Part shown: positions 9,796 through 16,565 of the stretch, in pieces | Layout of the letters: each line of letters opens with the position of its first letter | Numbering within the stretch: position 1 is the stretch's first letter | Assembly (NCBI GenBank): GCA_029060025.1 | Contig: JAIDUV010000033.1 | Location: forward strand, 1-45,298 | DNA: 45,298 nucleotides | Reading direction: 5' to 3' | Source of the DNA: Clostridia bacterium | Lineage (GTDB): Bacteria; Bacillota; Clostridia; Christensenellales; UBA3700 | Translations under genes and position numbers: made by a program | The notes under the pieces: model-generated | Database searches by the model: none | Seen by the model: only the letters and a program-made list of their open reading frames with translations | What the model was told of the DNA's origin: nothing

Positions 9796-9854
9796 ATTGT
9801 TGAATAATAGGTATTAACTAATTGTATAAATATAATTATTTTAATATAAAACGC

Positions 9855-9883
9855 TTGCAACGTGAAATAAAGTGTGTTAGAAT
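9855..9883 (+). promoter_or_regulatory. Promoter for rpsO
   Basis: TTGCAA (9855-9860), 17-base spacer, TAGAAT (9878-9883). It gives a leader of roughly 100 bases before rpsO. Confidence 0.7.
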
Positions 9884-9900
9884 AACACTGTATCTCAAAA

Positions 9901-9975
9901 GGATATGAAGTAACATTGCTAGGTTTGGCAACAACTCCGATGTCTTACTTGGCAATCGCTAAATTAATAATTTCA
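9901..9975 (+). promoter_or_regulatory. Structured leader of rpsO, probable S15 autoregulation element
   Basis: The rpsO leader can form two mutually exclusive structures. One is a small hairpin TTGCTA-GGTT-TGGCAA (9916-9931). The other is a longer ten-pair stem in which ATTGCTAGGT (9915-9924) pairs with ACTTGGCAAT (9947-9956), with two G-U pairs. The shared left arm makes this look like a switch. S15 represses its own translation through leader RNA in several bacteria, by structures that differ between groups; assignment here is inference from position and folding by eye. Confidence 0.5.
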
Positions 9976-9992
9976 AGAAAAGGAGGCTAAAA

Positions 9993-10271
9993 ATGGAAAT
10001 TATCAACGTAAAAGAAATGACGAAGCAAGAAGTTATCAACGCTTTTGCAAAGCACGAGGGAGATACCGGATCTCCGGAAGTTCAAATCGCGCTTTTGACG
10101 CAAAGAATCCTTCAACTCAACGACCACTTTGCAGAGCACAAGAATGACTTCCACTCAAGAAGAGGTTTGTTGCAAATGGTAGGTAAGAGAAGAAGTATGT
10201 TGAAGTACCTCAAGGACACCGACATTGAGCGCTACCGTGAATTGATTGCAAAACTCGGCATTAGAAAGTAA
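9993..10271 (+). CDS. rpsO: 30S ribosomal protein S15
   Basis: Binds the 16S rRNA central domain early in 30S assembly. The 92-residue protein is collinear with the family (usually 88-89), including [17 protein letters not shown] and [12 protein letters not shown], the rRNA-contacting loop, and a C-terminal [13 protein letters not shown] strong AAAGGAGG precedes ATG 9993. It is transcribed from its own promoter through a structured leader and followed by a terminator, then pnp, the classic rpsO-pnp pair. Confidence 0.98.
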   Translation: MEIINVKEMTKQEVINAFAKHEGDTGSPEVQIALLTQRILQLNDHFAEHKNDFHSRRGLLQMVGKRRSMLKYLKDTDIERYRELIAKLGIRK

Positions 10272-10279
10272 AAAAGTAT

Positions 10280-10310
10280 GGGGCTGTCTTTTGACACCCC
10301 TTATTTTTAA
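10280..10310 (+). terminator. Terminator or attenuator between rpsO and pnp
   Basis: Stem GGGG(C)TGTC / GACACCCC with a TTTT loop and one bulged C (10280-10300), followed by TTATTTTTAA. pnp has no obvious separate promoter in the 50 bases that follow, so partial read-through is likely. Confidence 0.65.
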
Positions 10311-10359
10311 GCCAAACATATAATTTTGATTAAATTACTAATTATTGGAGGTTAGTTTG

Positions 10360-12444
10360 ATGATAAATAGAAAGATTTTTACAACCACTATCGGCGGTAG
10401 AGAAGTCAGTGTTGAGACAGGCGCGTATTGCGGTCTCAGCAATGGCAGTTGTATCGTAAGATGTGGCGAGACTGCCGTAATGGTCAACGTGACTATGGCA
10501 AAAACTCCCAGAGACGGAATTGACTTTTTCCCTCTTGGAGTAGATTATGAAGAAAAGATGTATTCTGTAGGCAAGATTCCCGGCGGCTTCAAAAAGCGCG
10601 AGGGCAGAGCAAGTGACAAGGCTATATTGACTTCAAGACTTATAGACAGACCGCTTCGTCCGTTGTTCCCTAAGGGATTTTTCAACGACGTTGCAGTAGT
10701 CGCAACGGCTTTGTCGGTAGACCCGGATCTTCCGCCTGAAGTATATGCAATGATAGGTAGTTCTGTTGCTTTGAGCATATCCGATATTCCTTTTGCAGGA
10801 CCTACCGGTTCGGTAATCGTCGGATACGTCGACGGACAGTACGTTATCAACCCCAACACTGAGCAAAGAGAGAAGTCAAGACTTCACTTGTCTTTGAGCG
10901 GAACCAAAGAGGCTATCTTGATGGTTGAGGCTGGCGCTAACGAACTCACAGAAGAAGAGATGATCGGCGCAATCTTGTTCGGTCACGAAGAAATCAAGAA
11001 GATCGTCGCATTTATCGAGGATATTCAAAAGCAAATCGGCAAGGAGAAGATTGTACCTAATCTTTATCACCCAACGCCTGAAATTGAAGAGGCAGTCAAG
11101 GCTTACGCTGACAAGAAGATGGACGCCGTGCTTGACAACTTCAACAGACAGGACAGAGACAAGGCTGAAGACGCTCTTGACGAAGATGTATTCTCTCACT
11201 TTGCAGAGCAATTCCCAGACGGAAAGAAGGATATTGCAGAGACATTGTACGCAATGAAGAAGGCAAAGGTAAGAGCAAAGATATTGGACAAAGGCGTCAG
11301 ACCCGACGGAAGAAGCCTTGAAGAAATCAGACCTATCTGGTGCGAACACGGCGTATTGCCAAGAGTACACGGCAGCGGCGTATTTACCAGAGGTCAAACT
11401 CAAGTTATGACTATCTGTACGCTCGGCAGCCTTTCTGAAGTGCAAAAACTCGAAGGTCTTGACGACGAAGTATGCAAGAGATATATTCACCATTACAATA
11501 TGCCGCCATACAGCACAGGCGAGGCTAAGCCGCTCAAGAGCCCTGGCAGAAGAGAAATCGGTCACGGCGCTTTGGCAGAGAGAGCGTTGGAGCCAATGCT
11601 CCCATCGGTAGAGTCCTTCCCATACGCTATTCGTACGGTAAGCGAAGTTATTTCGTCCAACGGTTCTACGTCGCAGGCTTCTGTATGCGGATCTACTTTG
11701 GCGCTTATGGATGCAGGCGTTCCGATTAAGAAACCTGTCGCAGGCGTTGCAATGGGACTTATAAGCAATGAGGACAAGTCTAAGATTTCCGTTTTGACAG
11801 ATATTCAAGGTCTTGAGGACTTCTTCGGAGATATGGACTTCAAGGTCGCAGGTACCGTAGACGGTATCACGGCTATCCAGATGGATATCAAAATCAAAGG
11901 TATCAATGAAGAGATATTGCGCAAGGCTTTGGCTCAGGCTAAAAAGGGAAGACTCTTTATTCTTGACAAGATGCTTGAAGTTTTGCCTGCTCCGCAAAAA
12001 TCGCTTTCTAAGTATGCTCCAAAGATTGTATCCTTCAGTATAGACCCTAATAAGATTAAGGACGTAATCGGCAGCGGCGGTAAGGTAATCAACAAGATTA
12101 TCGACGAGACTGGCGTAAAGATTGATATAGACGACTTCGGCAACGTGCTCGTATCGGGTATCAATGAAGATATGAATGCAAAGGCTAGAAAGACTATTGA
12201 ACTCATTGCCAACGATCCGGAAATTGACGAAGAATTTGAAGGCAGAGTCGTTAGAATTATGAACTTCGGCGCATTCGTTGAGATTGCTCCCGGTAAGGAC
12301 GCTATGATTCACATTTCAAAACTCAAGAAAGAGAGAGTTGAGAAAGTTGAGGACGTAGTCAATATCGGTGATAAGGTAAGAGTAAAAGTCATTGACATCA
12401 ACGACAAGGGCGTTGCGTTGAGACTTTTGGAAGTGCTTAAGTAA
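10360..12444 (+). CDS. pnp: Polyribonucleotide nucleotidyltransferase (PNPase)
   Basis: Phosphorolytic 3'-5' exoribonuclease of RNA decay. The 694-residue protein has two RNase PH domains (about 1-220 and 310-540) joined by a helical domain, a KH domain with the GSGG loop (about 565-600) and a C-terminal S1 domain (about 620-690), the standard layout and length. ATG 10360 is chosen because GGAGG (10347-10351) sits at the right distance. An in-frame TTG at 10345 would place the Shine-Dalgarno site inside the gene. It lies downstream of rpsO as in most bacteria. It probably acts with RNase Y, encoded 12 kb downstream. Confidence 0.98.
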   Translation: MINRKIFTTTIGGREVSVETGAYCGLSNGSCIVRCGETAVMVNVTMAKTPRDGIDFFPLGVDYEEKMYSVGKIPGGFKKREGRASDKAILTSRLIDRPLRPLFPKGFFNDVAVVATALSVDPDLPPEVYAMIGSSVALSISDIPFAGPTGSVIVGYVDGQYVINPNTEQREKSRLHLSLSGTKEAILMVEAGANELTEEEMIGAILFGHEEIKKIVAFIEDIQKQIGKEKIVPNLYHPTPEIEEAVKAYADKKMDAVLDNFNRQDRDKAEDALDEDVFSHFAEQFPDGKKDIAETLYAMKKAKVRAKILDKGVRPDGRSLEEIRPIWCEHGVLPRVHGSGVFTRGQTQVMTICTLGSLSEVQKLEGLDDEVCKRYIHHYNMPPYSTGEAKPLKSPGRREIGHGALAERALEPMLPSVESFPYAIRTVSEVISSNGSTSQASVCGSTLALMDAGVPIKKPVAGVAMGLISNEDKSKISVLTDIQGLEDFFGDMDFKVAGTVDGITAIQMDIKIKGINEEILRKALAQAKKGRLFILDKMLEVLPAPQKSLSKYAPKIVSFSIDPNKIKDVIGSGGKVINKIIDETGVKIDIDDFGNVLVSGINEDMNAKARKTIELIANDPEIDEEFEGRVVRIMNFGAFVEIAPGKDAMIHISKLKKERVEKVEDVVNIGDKVRVKVIDINDKGVALRLLEVLK

Positions 12445-12460
12445 TAATTGCCAAACAAGC

Positions 12461-12490
12461 AAGGGAGCAGTCGCAAGATTGCTCCCTTTT
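12461..12490 (+). terminator. Terminator after pnp
   Basis: Stem of twelve pairs (AAGGGAGCAGTC / GATTGCTCCCTT, one G-U) closed by a GCAA tetraloop, followed by a short T-run (12487-12490). Confidence 0.85.
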
Positions 12491-12497
12491 AAATATA

Positions 12498-12526
12498 TTG
12501 ACAATAATATAAATAGATATTATAAT
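12498..12526 (+). promoter_or_regulatory. Consensus promoter for the LRR gene pair
   Basis: TTGACA (12498-12503), 17-base spacer, TATAAT (12521-12526). Exact vegetative consensus, starting 8 bases after the pnp terminator, so the LRR genes are an independent and potentially highly expressed unit. Confidence 0.85.
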
Positions 12527-12559
12527 AGTGATATTCAATTTCAAGAGAGGATAAGTTAT

Positions 12560-13330
12560 ATGGAAAATCAAGACGAGTTAGAGTTGTTAAATATGGATAA
12601 CGAAGATTGGTGGATAGACGACGGAGTTTTGGAAGATTGCAGATTATGCGACGAAGAGATCAGAATTCCTAACGGCGTGATTGAGTTGGGTGATTATCCT
12701 TTTGACAGTTATGAAATAGAGCGCATATATTTACCCAGATCAGTGGCAAAAATCGGTAATTGCTCCTTTCAAATATGTTCGGGAGTGCAAGAAATACACA
12801 TAGCCAATAAGGATATAATATTGCAAAACGAATGTTTTTGCGAGTTGGAAAACTTGAAGTCGGTGTATATCGGCGGACGTAAAGTCGAAGTTGTCGTAAC
12901 TTACGGAAGTTATGGCTACAAAGGCAGTCAAGGTAATTGTGTTGAAAAATATCTTGGCGAAAACGATAGGTATTGCGTTGACAGCGATATTAAGAAGTTG
13001 GGAAAGGCTTCATTTAGCAATAATACTGCGCTAAAGCAAGCGATTATTCCGCAATCTGTCGTGCAAATTGACGATAGAGCATTTTTAGGCTGCGGCTCTT
13101 TGGAGTACGTTGAGTTGCCGGATACGTTGGAAATTATTGGTTGGAGAGCATTTGAGGGGTGCAGCGCAATCAGCGAGTTAAAAATCCCCCAGTCTGTTTA
13201 TTCCATTGGAGAAAGAGCCTTTGATGGCTGGAGAAGTAACCAAACTATTCACGTGCCTATCTCATTTAAGAAGTTGAAAATTTTTCAGGGGTGGAGAAAG
13301 GCTTGCAAAGCAACAATAATTTATTATTAG
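12560..13330 (+). CDS. BspA-type leucine-rich-repeat protein 1
   Basis: The 256-residue protein contains LRR_5/BspA-type repeats, visible as the spacing ..IPxSVxxIxxxAFxxCxxLxxVxLPxxLxxI.. at about 165-240, with a diverged set at 28-110. It has no signal peptide, membrane segment or anchor, so it should be cytoplasmic, unlike the surface BspA proteins. The N-terminus is very acidic. The C-terminus FDGW..NQTI..P..FKKLK..QGWRKACKATIIYY is almost the same module as in its downstream neighbour. ATG 12560 follows AGAGAGG (12544-12550); an upstream in-frame TTG at 12479 lies in the pnp terminator and is rejected. Function unknown; LRRs usually bind proteins. Confidence 0.85.
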   Translation: MENQDELELLNMDNEDWWIDDGVLEDCRLCDEEIRIPNGVIELGDYPFDSYEIERIYLPRSVAKIGNCSFQICSGVQEIHIANKDIILQNECFCELENLKSVYIGGRKVEVVVTYGSYGYKGSQGNCVEKYLGENDRYCVDSDIKKLGKASFSNNTALKQAIIPQSVVQIDDRAFLGCGSLEYVELPDTLEIIGWRAFEGCSAISELKIPQSVYSIGERAFDGWRSNQTIHVPISFKKLKIFQGWRKACKATIIYY

Positions 13331-13363
13331 AATTTTGAATAGATAAGGGCAATATTTGATTTT

Positions 13364-14143
13364 ATGAGAAATAGGGATATTACTAAGAATATCACAACTT
13401 TAAATATAGACAACGACAACTTCAAAATTGTTGACAGAGTTCTGCTGAACTTCAGAGATTATCAGAGCCAGAAGATTGCCATTCCAAAAGGCGTGACGGA
13501 GTTGGCGCAATACTCTGTTAGTTGTATGTGTGCAAATGTTATACACATTCCTATGTCTGTCGATATAATTAGAAGACACGCATTTCTTTTGTCAAGAAAT
13601 GTAACAAAGTTGTATATCGAAAATCCCGATATCTATTTGGAAGTAGGAAGTCTTGAGAATATACATAATCTCAAAGAAGTATATATCGGCGGACAGAGAG
13701 TTGAGACAGTTGTCACGCAAAGAAGTGATAAAAAAAATTCGTTGTATTTAGAAAAGTATGTCGGTCAAGCCAAAGAGTACCGTGTCGACGACGATATATC
13801 AGTCATAGGAAGCGAGGCATTTTTAAATTGCGAGACATTGGAGCGCGTGGAAATACCTAAATCTGTTGGACATATCGGTACAAAAGCATTCAGCGGATGT
13901 ACTTCTTTAAAAGAAATTGAGATGCACGACTCTATACAGGACATATCCTTATGGGCTTTTGAGAACTGTAAGTCTGTCAAAGAGTTTACGCTTCCGGAAA
14001 ATATTGACGAGTGGGATATAAGCAGTGAAATATTTAAAGGCTGGACGAGTAGGCAGACTATAAGAGCGCCCAAGCACTTGAAAAAATTTAAATTTTTGCA
14101 AAAATGGCGCAAAGGCTGTAGAGCAAAGATAATTTACTTTTGA
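13364..14143 (+). CDS. BspA-type leucine-rich-repeat protein 2
   Basis: The 259-residue paralogue of the preceding gene. It shares the repeat layout, the segment LKEVYIGGQRVETVVT (LKSVYIGGRKVEVVVT in the first gene), EKYxG, and the C-terminal module FKGW.SRQTI..P..LKKFK.LQKWRKGCRAKIIYF. No signal peptide or membrane segment. It lies 33 bases after the first gene, with only a distant AGGG as ribosome site, so probably the same transcript. The pair looks like a tandem duplication that has since diverged a good deal. It separates pnp from ylxY, which are adjacent in Bacillus. Function unknown. Confidence 0.85.
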   Translation: MRNRDITKNITTLNIDNDNFKIVDRVLLNFRDYQSQKIAIPKGVTELAQYSVSCMCANVIHIPMSVDIIRRHAFLLSRNVTKLYIENPDIYLEVGSLENIHNLKEVYIGGQRVETVVTQRSDKKNSLYLEKYVGQAKEYRVDDDISVIGSEAFLNCETLERVEIPKSVGHIGTKAFSGCTSLKEIEMHDSIQDISLWAFENCKSVKEFTLPENIDEWDISSEIFKGWTSRQTIRAPKHLKKFKFLQKWRKGCRAKIIYF

Positions 14144-14193
14144 TTAGTATTCATAAATGCTTGTCTTCAGACATACATTTTGTTGAGGTGTGT

Positions 14194-14916
14194 ATGAAGA
14201 AAGTATCTAAATTCGCAAGCGCGATTACCAACGTAATTATCATAACAATGTTGTTGACGCTCACTTTGGTGAGTTTCAGCGGTCAGTATTCCTCATTCGT
14301 ATTTACGCAAAACAATGACAGACCTTATTATAAAGGCAATACCTCCAGAGGGGAAGTGGCTTTGATGATCAACGTATATTGGGGTACGGAGTATCTTGAC
14401 GGTATGCTTGAGGCTCTTGCCAAGCACAATGCAAAAGCCACGTTTTTTGTAGGCGGAAGTTGGGCGGCAAAAAATAAGGAATATCTTGACAAGATGTTGG
14501 AGGGAGGTCACGAACTTGGCAATCACGGTTATTTCCATAAGGACCACGCAAAACTTGACGCCAAGCAAAACGAAGCGGAAATAACTTCGACAAATACTCT
14601 TGTAAAGGGACTGACCGGGTATGACATAACTTTGTTTGCGCCGCCGTCGGGAAGTTTTTCCGACACAACATTAAAAGTTGCTTACGCTCAAGGTATGAGT
14701 GTAATAATGTGGAGCAGAGATACGATAGATTGGCGAGATAAAGACAGTTCGTTGGTGTATAGCAGAGCAACCAATAAGATAGGCGCGGGAGATATGATAC
14801 TTATGCACCCAACTGCGCATACGTTGGCGGCTTTAGGGGAAATATTGACATATTATGAAAATAATAATCTTACGCCGGTGACGGTATCGCAAATAATATC
14901 GCAAGAAATTATTTGA
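14194..14916 (+). CDS. ylxY: YlxY-like polysaccharide deacetylase-fold protein
   Basis: The 240-residue protein has an N-terminal membrane anchor or signal segment (about 10-30) and a NodB deacetylase fold. Motif 2 keeps both metal histidines (H111, H115 in NHGYFH), motif 4 reads DTIDW and motif 5 LMHP. Motif 1, normally TFDDG with the catalytic base and a metal Asp, reads MINVYWG (58-64), so N60 and V61 replace the two Asp; motif 3 has APPSG for RPPxG. From memory this MINV/AWG form also marks the sporulation-associated YlxY family, and the position between pnp and the M16 peptidase is that of ylxY. Deacetylase activity is therefore doubtful. ATG 14194 follows GAGG (14185-14188); an in-frame TTG at 14140 would overlap the LRR gene. 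Confidence 0.82.
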   Translation: MKKVSKFASAITNVIIITMLLTLTLVSFSGQYSSFVFTQNNDRPYYKGNTSRGEVALMINVYWGTEYLDGMLEALAKHNAKATFFVGGSWAAKNKEYLDKMLEGGHELGNHGYFHKDHAKLDAKQNEAEITSTNTLVKGLTGYDITLFAPPSGSFSDTTLKVAYAQGMSVIMWSRDTIDWRDKDSSLVYSRATNKIGAGDMILMHPTAHTLAALGEILTYYENNNLTPVTVSQIISQEII

Positions 14917-14970
14917 TGTAGCAAGTGAAAATTTTGAGTATGTAAAATAATTCAAAAGCAGTATTTATAC

Positions 14971-14999
14971 TTTACGAATGACAATAATTATATTATAAT
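14971..14999 (+). promoter_or_regulatory. Promoter for the M16 peptidase gene
   Basis: TTTACG (14971-14976), 17-base spacer, TATAAT (14994-14999), about 30 bases upstream of the start codon. Confidence 0.6.
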
Positions 15000-15029
15000 A
15001 TCCATATATTAAAGAGACAGAGGAAGATT

Positions 15030-16283
15030 ATGAACAAAATTTATAGATTTCCCAGCGGGCTTAGGCTTGCTTATAAATATTCTCCCGCCGTTCGTTCGGT
15101 GGGAATTGCAGTGATGACGGCAGTCGGCAGCGGCAATGAGACAGCGCAAAACAACGGCATTTCGCACTTTATAGAGCATATGTATTTCAAGGGCACAAAG
15201 GACAAATCTTCCTTTGAGATAGTGGAATACGTGGACGGAATAGGCGCTCAAATCAATGCTTTTACTTCAAAGCAAACTACTTGTTTTTATACGCTGTCAA
15301 TCGACACGGAAGCGGAAAATTGCCTTAAAATATTGAGCGAAATACTTTTTGAATCTACTTTTGACAAAGAAGAAATGGAGAGGGAAAAAGGCGTCGTACT
15401 TGAAGAAATATCTATGTGCGAAGACGATAATTCCGACGTGGTTTTGGATATGCTTGCCGAAGGGTATTTTGGCAACAATCCGCTTGGCAGAACTATTCTT
15501 GGAGAGAGAGAAAACGTCAAAAACTTTACTCGCGACGACTTGATTGAATATATAGGCAACAACTATTGCGCAGAGAGCAGCGTCGTGTCTATTGTGGGAA
15601 ATATCGAGTTTGACAAAGCAAAAGAACTTGTAGAAAAATATTTTGAAGGTAAATTTTCTTCCAACTGCAAGAGGTCTTGGCACGATATAAGGCATAATAC
15701 GCAAAGAACAGTGCTTTCCAAATATAAAGATATTGAGCAATCCAATATTGCCATAGCATTTCCTGCATTTGAATACGACAGCAAACTTACTATGGCAGAG
15801 GCACTTGTCAATACCATCGTCGGAGGCGGAATGAGTTCTAGACTTTTCCAGGAAGTGAGAGAGAAGAGAGGACTTGCATACAACGTCTATACCTATAATT
15901 CTTCTTATGTCAACAACGGTGTGATGTCGTTGTATATCGGTACAAACGTCGAATCTGTCAAAAAAGCCGTAGATTGCACTTTGGATCTTATTGAAGATTT
16001 GAGAAAGAACGGATTGACGAAAAAAGAGTTGGAAAGAGGAATTGCTCAACTCAAGGGCAACTACGTGCTCGGACAGGAGAGCAACGGAGTAATGATGCGA
16101 GTCAACGCTAAGAACGTCTTGTTTACAGACAGAGTTTTTGACATTGACGAAAAACTCAAAGAGATAGACTCTATCACGTTGGAGCAAACAAAAGAAGTCA
16201 TTGACTATACCTACGATTTGTCAAAGGCAAGTCTTGCTTACGTCGGCAAGAAACCAAAGTGCGACGTAAACAAATTGATTTAA
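15030..16283 (+). CDS. M16-family zinc peptidase (MlpA/YmxG-like)
   Basis: Cytosolic zinc metallopeptidase of the pitrilysin/processing-peptidase family. The 417-residue protein has the inverted zinc motif HFIEH (H46, E49, H50), the downstream Glu ligand in the VVLEEI segment (near 126), and the second inactive-like half with GGGMSSRLFQEVREKRGLAYNVY. This is the single-chain, roughly 400-residue bacterial form that usually works as a homodimer. The pnp-ylxY-M16 order is that of B. subtilis pnpA-ylxY-mlpA. Start ATG 15030 with AGAGGAAG upstream. A terminator follows. Confidence 0.93.
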   Translation: MNKIYRFPSGLRLAYKYSPAVRSVGIAVMTAVGSGNETAQNNGISHFIEHMYFKGTKDKSSFEIVEYVDGIGAQINAFTSKQTTCFYTLSIDTEAENCLKILSEILFESTFDKEEMEREKGVVLEEISMCEDDNSDVVLDMLAEGYFGNNPLGRTILGERENVKNFTRDDLIEYIGNNYCAESSVVSIVGNIEFDKAKELVEKYFEGKFSSNCKRSWHDIRHNTQRTVLSKYKDIEQSNIAIAFPAFEYDSKLTMAEALVNTIVGGGMSSRLFQEVREKRGLAYNVYTYNSSYVNNGVMSLYIGTNVESVKKAVDCTLDLIEDLRKNGLTKKELERGIAQLKGNYVLGQESNGVMMRVNAKNVLFTDRVFDIDEKLKEIDSITLEQTKEVIDYTYDLSKASLAYVGKKPKCDVNKLI

Positions 16284-16303
16284 CTTTCATTTACCAAAGC
16301 GTT

Positions 16304-16335
16304 TGGCGGTAGTTTGTGCTACCGCCATATTTTAA
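16304..16335 (+). terminator. Terminator after the M16 peptidase gene
   Basis: Stem TGGCGGTAG / CTACCGCCA with a TTTGTG loop (16304-16327), followed by TATTTTAA. Confidence 0.8.
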
Positions 16336-16565
16336 TAATCACATATTATAATTTGTCGCAAAATCACGAGATAATACAAACAATATGTGTAAATATTTGT
16401 ACATATTAAATAATTTTTTAAATTTTCTATTAAAATCTATATATAAAATATATATTTACTTTTAAAATTATTGAAATTTATCAATTCAATGTGCTATAAT
16501 CTTATATAGTTAGATTGGAATGGAAAGTGTGTGTATAATCTAATAGATTATAAGGAGATAATTTA
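16336..16565. other. AT-rich upstream region of ftsK
   Basis: No gene found in this 230-base, very AT-rich stretch. It contains a 26-base imperfect palindrome (16382-16407, halves agree at 11 of 13 positions), the ftsK promoter (16471-16500), and a short inverted repeat TAATCT-AAT-AGATTA (16536-16550) just before the ribosome site. These may be regulatory sites or simply products of base composition. Confidence 0.4.
16471..16500 (+). promoter_or_regulatory. Promoter for ftsK
   Basis: TTGAAA (16471-16476), 18-base spacer, TATAAT (16495-16500). ATTGAA/TTCAAT (16470-16475, 16485-16490) forms an inverted repeat inside it. Confidence 0.65.

Noticed and set aside
10876..12312. Long minus-strand reading frame (478 codons) opposite pnp
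   Set aside because: It lies entirely opposite a complete, highly conserved pnp gene, has no ribosome site and no recognisable domain; a by-product of codon usage.
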